Source of the DNA: Gluconobacter vitians
GTDB taxonomy: Bacteria > Pseudomonadota > Alphaproteobacteria > Acetobacterales > Acetobacteraceae
Length of the DNA: 64,000 nt
Assembly: GCF_015244565.1 (NCBI RefSeq)
Contig: NZ_JABCQG010000014.1
Coordinates: 24,470-88,469, forward strand
Reading direction: 5' to 3'
Made by a program: the position numbers and the translations under genes. This document shows, one piece after another, positions 16,497-25,484 of this stretch. How positions within the stretch are numbered: the first letter of the stretch is position 1; each line of letters begins with the position of its first letter. The notes below the pieces were generated by a model. That model searched no databases, was not told the DNA's origin, and saw nothing but the letters and a program-made list of their open reading frames with translations.

Positions 16497-17499
16497 TAAC
16501 CGGAGCAGCGGGCCAGAACGTAGCCGAGACCTCCGCCTGCAGTGCCGCAAGCTCGTCCTGGATGTAGGTCATATATTCATGCAAGCCGCGCGAGATGATC
16601 TCTTCGGCGGTCTGATCCTCCAGCGTGGCACGCAGATTGATGATGCGTTCCTGAAGCGGGCCGCACTGATGACGCAGGTTGTAATGGGTGGACAGCGCGT
16701 TGAGCGTGTTGTCCACCTGCCGCAGGTTAAGCATCAGGGAGCGGGGGAAACCTTCGTTCTTGAGCAGGAAGCCCACGACATTGGCCGGTGTGGTCGTGAC
16801 GGGCTGCAGACGTCGGAAAGCATGATAGGCGGCGGCTGAGCGCAGGACGGAACCCCACTGCGTGATGTCCATCTGCGAACCGGAGGTCTCTCCGCTGGGG
16901 AGGAGCGTATGATAACGGATGTCGATCAGGCGGGTGATCTGGTCGGAGCGCTCCAGATATTTCCCAAGCAGGTAGAACAGCCAGGCCTGATCGCGATAGA
17001 GCGTGCCTTCTGTGATGCCGAAATGGGTCTGGCAGTCCTGTTTGAGACGGTTGCACAGTCCGGAGAGGCCATGGCGGCGGATGTCGGGCGTGGAAAGCTC
17101 CATCATGCTCCGGGTGAAGACGTTGAGCTGCATCCACATCTCGGTGGAAATCAGGGGGCGGGCCGAGCGGGCGTTTTCACGGACCATATGGGCCATGGCG
17201 CGGATGGAGGTCGGGTTCGAGCTTTCGGTGATGTAGAAGGCGAGGATGTTCTCTTCTGTCGCAGGCAGGGGGTAGCTTGCGGCGTAACGGTCCTCGTCGG
17301 AATTGATCTGGAGGATGGAATCCCAGCCCGGACTGCCATCAGGGTTGCGGACGAAGGCCTCCGTGACTTCCAGAAGGCGAGCGAGATTCTCGATCCGCTC
17401 CATATAGCGGGCAAGCCACATCATGCTCTCGCCATAGCGCGACAGCAGCGTGTTGAGATTGGCGAGCATGGCGGGGAAGCGTGCGCTGGTGTGGGTCAT
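16465..17499 (-). CDS. alpha-E domain protein (DUF403)
   Basis: A 344-residue all-helical protein with the DUF403 signature at its N-terminus (NLNTLLSRYGESMMWLARYM, ERIENLARLLEVTEAF) and a C-terminal helix bundle (QCGPLQERIINLRATLEDQT). These proteins occur beside circularly permuted ATP-grasp enzymes and are thought to act with them in peptide or amide ligation; biochemistry is lacking. ATG 17499 overlaps the ATP-grasp stop by four bases (ATGA), so translation is coupled. An inner ATG (MLANLNT) is an alternative. Confidence 0.88.
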   Translation of the reverse strand: MTHTSARFPAMLANLNTLLSRYGESMMWLARYMERIENLARLLEVTEAFVRNPDGSPGWDSILQINSDEDRYAASYPLPATEENILAFYITESSNPTSIRAMAHMVRENARSARPLISTEMWMQLNVFTRSMMELSTPDIRRHGLSGLCNRLKQDCQTHFGITEGTLYRDQAWLFYLLGKYLERSDQITRLIDIRYHTLLPSGETSGSQMDITQWGSVLRSAAAYHAFRRLQPVTTTPANVVGFLLKNEGFPRSLMLNLRQVDNTLNALSTHYNLRHQCGPLQERIINLRATLEDQTAEEIISRGLHEYMTYIQDELAALQAEVSATFWPAAPVTIREEVSAPQ

Positions 17500-19001
17500 C
17501 GGGCCATCACCCATGTGTCTTTCGAGCCACCGCCCTGAGAGGAATTGACGACCAGCGAGCCCTTGCGCAGGGCCACGCGGGACAGGCCGCCGGGCAGAAC
17601 CCATGTGTTTTTTCCGGTCAGGGCAAAAGGTCGGAGATCCACATGCCGGGCTTCGACGCCACTGGGGCAGAGGGTTGGAGAAACGGACAGGTCGATAACG
17701 GGCTGGCTGATATAGTTGGACGGGTCTTCGAGCAGTTTGGCACGGAACTCGTCCAGTTCGGTCTGCGTGGCCTGTGAGCCGATCAGCAGGCCATAGCCGC
17801 CGGACTCGCCAACCGGCTTGATGACCAGCTTGTCCATGTTGGCGAGCGTGTAGGCCAGTCCTTCTTCTTCGGCGCAGATATTGGTCTGGACACTGTCGAG
17901 AATGGGATCTTCCCCCAGATAGTAACGGATGAGGCGGGGCATGTAGGCATAGACGGCCTTGTCGTCCGCCACGCCGGTTCCAAGTGCGTTGGCCAGCGTG
18001 ACATTGCCGCGGCGATAGGCTTCCACGAGGCCGGGAACGCCGAGCATGCTGTCCGGGTTGAAGGCCAGCGGGTCCAGATACTCGTCGTTCAGGCGGCGGT
18101 AGATCGAATGGACGGGGCGGAGGCCTGCCACGGTACGCATATAGACGCGGTGGTTCTCGACGATCAGGTCCTTGCCCTCGACGAGAGGGACGCCCATTTC
18201 GCGGGCCAGAAAGACGTGCTCGAAATAGGCGGAATTGTAGATGCCGGGCGAGAACAGCACGACCTGCGGATCGGTTACGCCCTCGGGCGCGACTTCGCAG
18301 AGCGTCTGGTGCAGCTTGAGGCCGTATTCCTCCACCGAACGCAGGGGCATGCCTGAGGCCAGATCTGGCATCAGGCGCAGCATCATGTGCCGGTTTTCAA
18401 TCACATAAGACACACCCGATGGCGTGCGGGCATTGTCTTCGAGCACCATGAAGCGGCCGCTGCGGTCGCGGATCAGGTCGGTGCCGTTGATGTGGACATA
18501 GACGTCGCCGGGCACGCGGACGCCGACCATGGCTTCGCAGTAATTCGGGTTGTTAAGCACCAGATCGGCGGGAATGATGCCGTCCCGCAGGACATGGCGC
18601 TCATGATAGATGTCGCGCAGGAACAGGTTGAGCGCTTTGACGCGTTGTTGCACGCCACGGTCGATATGGTCCCATTCCGTAGCCGTAAGGACACGGGGGA
18701 TCATGTCGAAAGGCAGGATGCGGTCGATCGCTTCGCGGTCGGAATAGACGGTGAAGGTGATGCCCAGACGATAGAGCTGCGCTTCGGCGGTGCTGGTGCG
18801 GTGGCGCAGTTCGTCGAGGTCGAAGCCTGCCAGACGGTCGCGGACAGTCTGGAGCGAGGGCGGCATTTCGTCCGTCCGGCGCATGAGTTCGCAGAAAAAA
18901 TCCGGCGTGTCGTAGGCGGCGAACATGCCTGCTTTCGCGGCCGGAACTGCTGCTGCGCTGATCGGGGAAGGGATGGGAGACTGCAAAACCGGCCTGTTCA
19001 T
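17496..19001 (-). CDS. circularly permuted ATP-grasp enzyme (DUF404/DUF407)
   Basis: A 501-residue ATP-grasp-type ligase. Family landmarks: AYDTPDFFCELM near the N-terminus, ITFTVYSD, FDMIPRVLTATEWDHIDRG, VNGTDL-like HINGTDLIRDRSGRFMVLED, RTPSGVSYVIENR, KLVIKPVGESGGYGLLIG (ATP-binding) and LRPFALTGKNTWVLPGGLSR at the end. The family is predicted to form amide bonds on an unknown acceptor, together with alpha-E and transglutaminase-like partners. ATG 19001 has GAGG 6 nt upstream; the 39-codon extension to 19118 is less likely. Confidence 0.9.
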   Translation of the reverse strand: MNRPVLQSPIPSPISAAAVPAAKAGMFAAYDTPDFFCELMRRTDEMPPSLQTVRDRLAGFDLDELRHRTSTAEAQLYRLGITFTVYSDREAIDRILPFDMIPRVLTATEWDHIDRGVQQRVKALNLFLRDIYHERHVLRDGIIPADLVLNNPNYCEAMVGVRVPGDVYVHINGTDLIRDRSGRFMVLEDNARTPSGVSYVIENRHMMLRLMPDLASGMPLRSVEEYGLKLHQTLCEVAPEGVTDPQVVLFSPGIYNSAYFEHVFLAREMGVPLVEGKDLIVENHRVYMRTVAGLRPVHSIYRRLNDEYLDPLAFNPDSMLGVPGLVEAYRRGNVTLANALGTGVADDKAVYAYMPRLIRYYLGEDPILDSVQTNICAEEEGLAYTLANMDKLVIKPVGESGGYGLLIGSQATQTELDEFRAKLLEDPSNYISQPVIDLSVSPTLCPSGVEARHVDLRPFALTGKNTWVLPGGLSRVALRKGSLVVNSSQGGGSKDTWVMAR

Positions 19002-19301
19002 TTTCTGCCTCACCACCCTGTTCTTCGCCGGCGCTGCCTGCTGACGAAAATATCCGATCAGCTGCGCCGGTTCATTACGATATTTTATTAACGGAGCAAG
19101 ATTCCAGCACTTTGCCAAGCGGGAAATTTGCCGTTTGGACGGATCGGGAAAAGTCGGGCGGAAATTGTTGCGGTTCCCGGGAAGACTGATAGGGTGAGCG
19201 TTCGACTGATGTCAGACCCCATGATTGGCGGAACGGGATGGCCCGAAAATCGCGTGTCTGAAAGCAGGTGTCTGAAACCGTTTCCACAGGGCCTCCTGAA
19301 C

Positions 19302-20180
19302 ATGACTTCCCGCGTCGTCCTGAGCCACCAGACCCGATACCAGTACGACCGGCCGGTGTTTCTGGGACGTCAGACCGTGCGCCTGTGCCCGGTGCCGCAG
19401 GTGCGATCCGCAGTCAGGAACTACGTGCTGGATGTCTCGCCGGAAAGTGCGGATGTGATCTGGCGGCAGGATGCGTATGGCAATCGGGTGGCGGAAGTCC
19501 GGGTTCCGGAGCGTGTGACGCGGTTTGACGTGTCGGTCAGCATGGATGTGGATCTGCGGGCCCGGCAGGACGGCGTGGTCGGTGCGGAAGCGCCGGTCTG
19601 TGCGGCGTACCGGGATGTCGATGCGGCCGGAGCACAGGTGTCGCGCTTTGTCGAAGCCTGGCGTCCGGCGGGGACAGAGGGCACTTCGGAAGCGGTGGCA
19701 GAACTCAACCGGGCTGTGGCGGAACGTCTGACCTATCAGCGCAGGCTCGAGCCCGGTGTATGGGCGCCGGAAGAGACGTTGGAACGTGCAAGCGGATCGT
19801 GTCGAGACAGTGCGTGGCTGCTGGTTACGGTCCTGCGGCATCTGGGGTTCTCCGCGCGGTTCGTGTCCGGATATCTGATCCAGCCGGACAAGGCGGGTGG
19901 GCTGGAATGCGATCTTCATGCCTGGGCCGAGGCCTGGATTCCGGGAGAAGGCTGGATCGGTTTCGATACGACATCGGGGCTGGTCGTGGCGCAGCATCAT
20001 ATTCCGCTTGCAGTAGCCGGGCGCCCCGAAGAAGCGGCTCCGGTTTCGGGACTACTGGACCGGTGTCGGGCGACGTTTGACGTGACGATGCGGGCGACGC
20101 CTTTTGCATCCGCAGGAACTGTGCCGGAACTGGCCATGATCGGGAAACCCGGTGTAATGCGATCCCATGAAGCTCTTTGA
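19302..20180 (+). CDS. transglutaminase-like cysteine peptidase/transferase
   Basis: A 292-residue protein with the bacterial transglutaminase N-terminal beta domain (VLSHQTRYQYDRPVFLGRQ, VRLCPVPQ) and a papain-like core. The catalytic triad is C167 (ASGSCRDSAWLLV), H206 (DLHAWAEAW) and D222 (GFDTTSG). It has no signal peptide. It faces the ATP-grasp/alpha-E genes head to head and overlaps the following metallopeptidase by 14 nt. It belongs to the conserved ATP-grasp/alpha-E/transglutaminase neighbourhood and could cut or rearrange the ligated product. The upstream in-frame extension to 19128 is not supported. Confidence 0.88.
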   Translation: MTSRVVLSHQTRYQYDRPVFLGRQTVRLCPVPQVRSAVRNYVLDVSPESADVIWRQDAYGNRVAEVRVPERVTRFDVSVSMDVDLRARQDGVVGAEAPVCAAYRDVDAAGAQVSRFVEAWRPAGTEGTSEAVAELNRAVAERLTYQRRLEPGVWAPEETLERASGSCRDSAWLLVTVLRHLGFSARFVSGYLIQPDKAGGLECDLHAWAEAWIPGEGWIGFDTTSGLVVAQHHIPLAVAGRPEEAAPVSGLLDRCRATFDVTMRATPFASAGTVPELAMIGKPGVMRSHEAL

Positions 20181-21243
20181 GTGCCAGTCCTGCGGGCAGA
20201 TTCTCTTTTTTGAAAACACGGTCTGCGAGCATTGCCGGCACCCGATCGGGTATCTGCCGGACCGTTCGCTGCTGACAGCGCTGGACCCGGCAGGAGAGCG
20301 GTTCTGGCATCCTCTGGAACCCTCGGCGCAGCAGGAGCGGGTGCTTTACTGCTCGAACCATGATTATGACGTCTGCAACTGGCTCACGGGGCCTGACGCG
20401 GCGGGTGGCAAGCCATTCTGTTTTGCGTGCCGGTTCAACCGGATAATCCCGAACCTTGAGGTCCCGGAGAACCTGGAGCGGTGGCGCAAGATCGAAGTGG
20501 CCAAGCACCGGCTGTTCTATACGCTGCTGCGGCTGAAGCTGCCGATCCGCGACCGGCGGGAAGATCCGGAAAACGGGCTGGTCTTCGATTTTCTCGATGA
20601 CCCGCCAGACGGTTCGTCATCGGTGATGACAGGGCACTCCAACGGGGTCATCACCCTCGCCATGCGCGAGGCGGATGATGCGTCCCGTGAGCGCATGCGT
20701 GTCGAGATGGGGGAATATTACCGCACGCTTCTGGGGCATTTCCGGCACGAAATCGGGCATTATTACTGGAACCTGCTGGTGTGGGACGCTGGGCGGCTTG
20801 ATGAGTGCCGGGCGGTGTTCGGGGATGACCGTGCGGATTACCAGCAGGCGCTTCAGACCTATTATGACAGCCCGACGCCATCCAACTGGCAGGACAGTCA
20901 TGTCAGCGTCTATGCGACGTCGCACCCCTGGGAAGATTTTGCGGAAACCTGGGCGCATTACCTGCATATCGTCTCCACGCTGGAGACGGCCTGTGCGTTC
21001 GGGGTGAGCGTTAATCCGATCGTCAAGGGGATCGGGCGGGCTTCGGGGCGCAAGCTCGGGGACCCTTATACCGAGGCGTCCTTCGAGGACATCATGCAGG
21101 CCTGGCTGCCGCTGACCTATGCGGTGAACAGTCTGAACCGCTCTATGGGGCTGGCGGATTTTTATCCGTTCGTGCTGACGGAAGGGGTCATGCACAAGCT
21201 GGCCTTCATTCACCGATTGATCCGTGAGAGCCAGACGGGCTGA
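20167..21243 (+). CDS. zinc-ribbon putative metallopeptidase (Peptidase_Mx-like)
   Basis: A 358-residue cytoplasmic protein. The N-terminus has a zinc ribbon (C6/C9 and C20/C23) and a second Cys set (C62, C70, C85, C88; FCFACRF). The catalytic-type motif HEIGH is at 194-198, with WEDFAETWAHYLH downstream as a likely third-ligand region. Length and order match the putative zinc-binding metallopeptidase family. It starts inside the last codons of the transglutaminase gene, so the two are co-expressed. Confidence 0.82.
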   Translation: MKLFECQSCGQILFFENTVCEHCRHPIGYLPDRSLLTALDPAGERFWHPLEPSAQQERVLYCSNHDYDVCNWLTGPDAAGGKPFCFACRFNRIIPNLEVPENLERWRKIEVAKHRLFYTLLRLKLPIRDRREDPENGLVFDFLDDPPDGSSSVMTGHSNGVITLAMREADDASRERMRVEMGEYYRTLLGHFRHEIGHYYWNLLVWDAGRLDECRAVFGDDRADYQQALQTYYDSPTPSNWQDSHVSVYATSHPWEDFAETWAHYLHIVSTLETACAFGVSVNPIVKGIGRASGRKLGDPYTEASFEDIMQAWLPLTYAVNSLNRSMGLADFYPFVLTEGVMHKLAFIHRLIRESQTG

Positions 21244-21456
21244 CGGCAGGTGTCCGGGTTCACCGGGATGTGTTGGCGTCCTGTCCGGTTTTTTGGAGTG
21301 TGGCGTCGGGAAACGGTGTGCTTTCGTGAAAAATGTCGTATCCGTTCCGGCACCCGGATGGTTGGACGGACGGGTTTCTGAAGGCGTTGCGGAGTGCTGG
21401 CGGAGGCGCCGTTCCGCTTCAGGGAATGTCAGCGCGACAAACAGGTAAAACGGTCT

Positions 21457-23880
21457 ATGTGCATGCGGTCCGCCTTTCTGCGTGTTGTCTTATCGGTGAC
21501 GACGGTGCTGTCGGCCGGATTTTCTCCGGCCGTTCTGGCTGCGGTGACGCATCGGGAGACGGGACATCATCCTGTCCGTAAGCCAGTCCATGCCGCGCCT
21601 GTGCTGAAGCATCGTGCCGTGAGCCCGTATGTCAGCCAGAGCGCGGAAAACATGGCTGTTGTGGCGCAGCATCCGCCGCGTGGTACGGTCGAGACAGTCA
21701 GCCAGAAAATGCTGGCGGAGGCACCGGCCGGGACCAATCCGATGAAGGTTATCGCCCAGCTTCCGGGCGTCGTGTTCCAGTCCGGCGATGCGCAGGGCCT
21801 CGATACATGGAGCATGCAGGTCTTCATGCACGGCTTCCAGCAGCAGGAAATCGGCATGACGCTTGACGGAATGCCGCTCGGGGAAATGACGTTCCGGAAC
21901 TATAACGGTCTGAACCCGATCATGGCGATCTCGTCGGAGAACGTGGCGCGCATTGACGTGTCGCAGTCAGCCGGTGCGGAAAGCATGGCGGCGAGTAACA
22001 ATCTGGGCGGCGGGCTGAGTTATGTCTCGATGACGCCATCGGACAAGATGGGTGGCACGGCTGCGGCGGGTTTCGGCAGCTACAGCACCTATCACACGTT
22101 CCTGCGCTTTGAGAGTGGCAGGCTCAATTCCAGCGGCACGAAGTTCTACACGTCCTATATGCGTAACGACAGCGGGATGTGGAAGGGCTATGGCGAGCAG
22201 TTCATGCAGCAGGTGAACGCCAAGCTCGTGCAGCCGATCGGACATGACAGCTCGATCTCGGCATTCTTCGACTGGAGCGATCTGCACCAGAACACCTATC
22301 CGGATGTTTCGCCGCAGATCATCAACCGGGTCGGCTACGGTTTGCCGAGCTACGAAAACGGCAGCAATTCCGGTTATATCGCGGCCGTGAATGCGGCGAA
22401 CGGGATCTATCCGGGGAAGGTCGGGACGCTCGATGATCCGACGGATGCGGCCTATTATGATGGCAGCACGAATACGGTCGATACGTTCGGTGGTATCAAG
22501 GCCGATCTGCGCCTGACAGACCGTCTGACCTGGAACACCACGGCTTACGGGCATGGCGAGCGCAACCAGACCTCCTGGGCGACGCCATATTATCCGTCGC
22601 CCACGGGATCGCCGATCAGCGAACTGCTGAAAGAGCCGGAAATCCGGCGTTTCGGCATTGTCTCGGCACTGCATTACGATATCGCGCGCAATCATATCGG
22701 CGCGGGTGTCTGGTACGAGAACAACAGCTACATGTCGCCCATGAACGCCTATGCGCAGCCGGCGGTCGTGAATGGCGTGGTTCAGGGAAAGGCGCATGAT
22801 CCGCTGACCCAGTGGCGCGATCCGTTCGCCCAGATTTTCAATCAGAACTACAACACCAACACGTTCACGGCTTTTGTGCAGGACACGTATAACGTGCTGC
22901 CGAACCTGGCCCTGCATTTCGGCTTCAAATCCCTGCTGAGCACGACGCGCGTTGGCGATGGCTATCTGAACCAGGACTATTACGGCGCCGGGGCTGCGGT
23001 TACGAGCGGGGAAAGCCTGACAGTGGCCAAGCCATTCCTGCCGCATATCAGTGCGGACTGGCACTTCCTGAAGGATCACGAGCTGTATTTCGATATTTCG
23101 GAAAATGCCCGGACCTATGCGCAGTCCGGCTACAAGCTCTCGAATTCGCCCTTTGCCGTCTCCCAGACCGCCTATGACGATACGAAGTCTTCGATCCGCC
23201 CCGAGACGGCCTGGACCTATGCGATCGGCTATCGCTACACGGGCAAACTGGTCGCCGCGACGGTTTATGCCTATCGCACGAACTACAACAACCGCCTGCA
23301 GCAGATCACGGAAGGGCCGGTCGTCAACCCGATCTCGGCCGTCTCGAACGTGGGCGGGGTGACGATGAACGGTGTGGATGCGGGTCTGACACTGATGCCG
23401 TTCCGTGGTTTCGCGCTGACCAATTCCGTCAGCTACAACCATGGCGTCTATGACCAGAACCTTGTCAGCGGCTCCACGGTCTATGCGACGAAAGGCCAGC
23501 AGATCGTCAATTATCCGCGCTTCATGTATAAGGGGCGCGTGTCTTACGAATGGCACGGCATGACGGCCTATGCCGACGGAAGCTACACCAGCACGCGCAA
23601 TTACAGCTACACGGGAGACGTCAAAAGTCCCGGCTACTGGCTGACAAATGTAGGCGTGCAGTACAGCTTTGGAAACATGAAGCGGTACAACCGCTCTCTG
23701 GGTGCCATCAAGAACCTGACGGTCTCGTTCAATGGCTCCAACCTGACGAACAAGCGCTACATTTCCACGATGGGTCAGAATGGCAACCCGGCGGATATTG
23801 CCTCAGGCGCGCTGACGGACCAGTCCATGCAGATCGGAGCACCGCGAATGTTCTTCGGCAGCGTACGCGCTGACTTTTAG
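21457..23880 (+). CDS. TonB-dependent outer-membrane receptor
   Basis: An 807-residue receptor with a Sec signal peptide (MCMRSAFLRVVLSVTT..., cleavage near AVLAAV). A plug domain with TNPMKVIAQLPGVVFQSGD and GMTLDGMPLGEM is followed by a 22-strand barrel ending in aromatic Phe (SVRADF). It imports a scarce ligand (siderophore, sugar or other) powered by TonB-ExbBD. It shares plug wording and ending with the two receptors at 32-34 kb and 39-41 kb, so the three are paralogues. It stands alone between other units; ligand unknown. The first ATG at 21457 was chosen, with 21463 as an alternative. A clear terminator follows. Confidence 0.88.
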   Translation: MCMRSAFLRVVLSVTTVLSAGFSPAVLAAVTHRETGHHPVRKPVHAAPVLKHRAVSPYVSQSAENMAVVAQHPPRGTVETVSQKMLAEAPAGTNPMKVIAQLPGVVFQSGDAQGLDTWSMQVFMHGFQQQEIGMTLDGMPLGEMTFRNYNGLNPIMAISSENVARIDVSQSAGAESMAASNNLGGGLSYVSMTPSDKMGGTAAAGFGSYSTYHTFLRFESGRLNSSGTKFYTSYMRNDSGMWKGYGEQFMQQVNAKLVQPIGHDSSISAFFDWSDLHQNTYPDVSPQIINRVGYGLPSYENGSNSGYIAAVNAANGIYPGKVGTLDDPTDAAYYDGSTNTVDTFGGIKADLRLTDRLTWNTTAYGHGERNQTSWATPYYPSPTGSPISELLKEPEIRRFGIVSALHYDIARNHIGAGVWYENNSYMSPMNAYAQPAVVNGVVQGKAHDPLTQWRDPFAQIFNQNYNTNTFTAFVQDTYNVLPNLALHFGFKSLLSTTRVGDGYLNQDYYGAGAAVTSGESLTVAKPFLPHISADWHFLKDHELYFDISENARTYAQSGYKLSNSPFAVSQTAYDDTKSSIRPETAWTYAIGYRYTGKLVAATVYAYRTNYNNRLQQITEGPVVNPISAVSNVGGVTMNGVDAGLTLMPFRGFALTNSVSYNHGVYDQNLVSGSTVYATKGQQIVNYPRFMYKGRVSYEWHGMTAYADGSYTSTRNYSYTGDVKSPGYWLTNVGVQYSFGNMKRYNRSLGAIKNLTVSFNGSNLTNKRYISTMGQNGNPADIASGALTDQSMQIGAPRMFFGSVRADF

Positions 23881-23883
23881 GAC

Positions 23884-23916
23884 AAAAAGCCCGTGGCGTA
23901 GGCCGCGGGCTTTTTT
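23884..23916 (+). terminator. rho-independent terminator after the TonB receptor gene
   Basis: An A-run and GC stem (AAAAAGCCCGTGGC with GCCGCGGGCTTTTTT) with a 3-nt loop ends in six Ts, 3 nt after the stop codon. The A-run also permits use from the minus strand. Confidence 0.9.
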
Positions 23917-23933
23917 GCTGTCAGGCGGGTTCC

Positions 23934-25244
23934 TCAGGCGCGGACGGTGTTCAGTCCAGGCGCACGGAAGGCCGGACGAAGGTCTCGACCCAGTCGGAGT
24001 AAAGGGACATCAGCCCCCGGTAATAGCCGAACAGCTCGATCTGATGCTGGCGATAGAGCATGAGATGGGCCATCCGTGCCGAGAAACCGTGCGAGATGCC
24101 TCCCCCCCCAGACCGTGCCGCCGGGCAGGGCCGCCCAGCCATTGTATTTCCCCAGAGCCACGATCGCGCCCTTGTTGTGGAAAATACAGCCCGGAACCTG
24201 CTGGCCGTGCTCGATCCACGCGGGCAGATAGCGGGCAAGGTGCTTGGCCTGCTGCCGAGCGACCTGTGCCGTGGCGGGAAGGGGATCGTCCTGAATGAAG
24301 GAACAGTCTCCGAGCGCGAAGATGTTTTCATCATCAATCGAGGACAGGTTCTGGTTGACGAGGATCTGGCCGGTCCGGTTGATCGTCAGACCACCATAGG
24401 CCGTGGTGACTTCGGGAGCTTTGACACCCGCCGCCCAGACACGGAGTTTGGCGGGAACATAGGAGCCGTCTTTCAGTGTGAAGCCGTGGTCGTCGGCGCC
24501 AGCGACGCGCGCATTGGTGCGGACGGTGACCCCGATATGTTCTAGCTCCTGCTGGGCTGCGGCGGAGACGGATTCCGGGAATGCAGGAAGGATGCGAGCA
24601 CCTGACTGCAGGAGCGTGACATGCAGTTTGGGTGGGGCCTTGCCGAAGGCATGCAGGTTGTAGGGGCCGACGATTTCCAGCGCCTTGTGCAGCTCGGCGG
24701 CGAGCTGGACACCGGTTGCACCACCGCCGACGATGGCGATGTCCAGTTCGGAATTATTGGCGAAGGCGCGGAGCAGTTCCATCCGGAACTTCTCGTTGAA
24801 GGCGTTGGCCTCCACGAGATTGTCGATGGACATGCAGTGTTCCTTGACGCCGGGCGTGCCGAAATCATTGGCGCAGCTGCCGATCGCAATGACGATCGTG
24901 TCGTATTTCATGCGCCGGCTTTCGAGAATGACGGTGCCGTCGGCTTCCAGAAGCGGGCTGAGGACGACTTCACGGTTCTCGCGGTCGATGGAAGCCACTT
25001 CGCCGGGCCAGAACTCGAAATGGTGGCCGCTGGCCTGGGAGATGAAGTTTACCTTGTCGTTTTCATTGCTGAGCGTGCCGGAAGCAAAGCAGTGCAGCAT
25101 TGGCTTCCAGACATGGGAAAAGCTCTTGTCGATCAGCGTGATGCGCGCCTTTCCGGGTTTTCCCATCGACTTGCCGAGGCGGGTTGCGAGAGCAAGACCG
25201 GCAACACCGCCACCGACAATCAGAATTTCAGATCGAGACGCCAT
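23934..25244 (-). CDS. ndh: type II NADH:quinone oxidoreductase (NDH-2), frameshifted at its C-terminus
   Basis: A 436-residue frame of a single-subunit, non-pumping NADH dehydrogenase. FAD site ILIVGGGVAGLALATRLG at the N-terminus; second dinucleotide motif DIAIVGGGATGVQLAAEL; FALGDCSFIQDD near the end. Gluconobacter oxydans lacks complex I and depends on this enzyme class. The normal C-terminal membrane-anchoring region (SARMAHLMLYRQHQIELF ... ending VRPSVRLD) is encoded in another frame ending at 23951. The switch point is a run of eight Gs on the coding strand (24102-24109). With seven Gs the reading continues WGGGISHGF and gives a standard C-terminus. As sequenced, the last ~55 residues are out of frame. 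Confidence 0.85.
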   Translation of the reverse strand: MASRSEILIVGGGVAGLALATRLGKSMGKPGKARITLIDKSFSHVWKPMLHCFASGTLSNENDKVNFISQASGHHFEFWPGEVASIDRENREVVLSPLLEADGTVILESRRMKYDTIVIAIGSCANDFGTPGVKEHCMSIDNLVEANAFNEKFRMELLRAFANNSELDIAIVGGGATGVQLAAELHKALEIVGPYNLHAFGKAPPKLHVTLLQSGARILPAFPESVSAAAQQELEHIGVTVRTNARVAGADDHGFTLKDGSYVPAKLRVWAAGVKAPEVTTAYGGLTINRTGQILVNQNLSSIDDENIFALGDCSFIQDDPLPATAQVARQQAKHLARYLPAWIEHGQQVPGCIFHNKGAIVALGKYNGWAALPGGTVWGGRHLARFLGTDGPSHALSPASDRAVRLLPGADVPLLRLGRDLRPAFRAPGLNTVRA

Positions 25245-25446
25245 CGGTTTTCAGGCCTCCGTGTGGGGAGTGGGCAACAGAAAAGTTACGAGGGGAGGAA
25301 TATCTGCCAGGCTCTCTGGTGGCTGATATGAATACTTGGGGTGTATTAAGGGCGTTCAGGTTGTGATGAAAATCATATTCAGGTGACTGAAATACACACT
25401 CATCACATATCAAGTACTGACAAGCTGATTTTCAACACGCCGTGAT

Positions 25447-25472
25447 GGGCGGGAAAATCCTGTTTCCCGCCC
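25447..25472 (-). terminator. hairpin after the aldehyde dehydrogenase gene
   Basis: A perfect 10-bp stem GGGCGGGAAA/TTTCCCGCCC with a 6-nt loop lies 13 nt past the stop at 25485. No T-run. Confidence 0.5.
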
Positions 25473-25484
25473 TGATCGACGTCC

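Noticed and set aside
21967..23556. 529-codon frame antisense to the TonB receptor
   Set aside because: Shadow frame; the sense strand encodes a complete signal peptide, plug and barrel.
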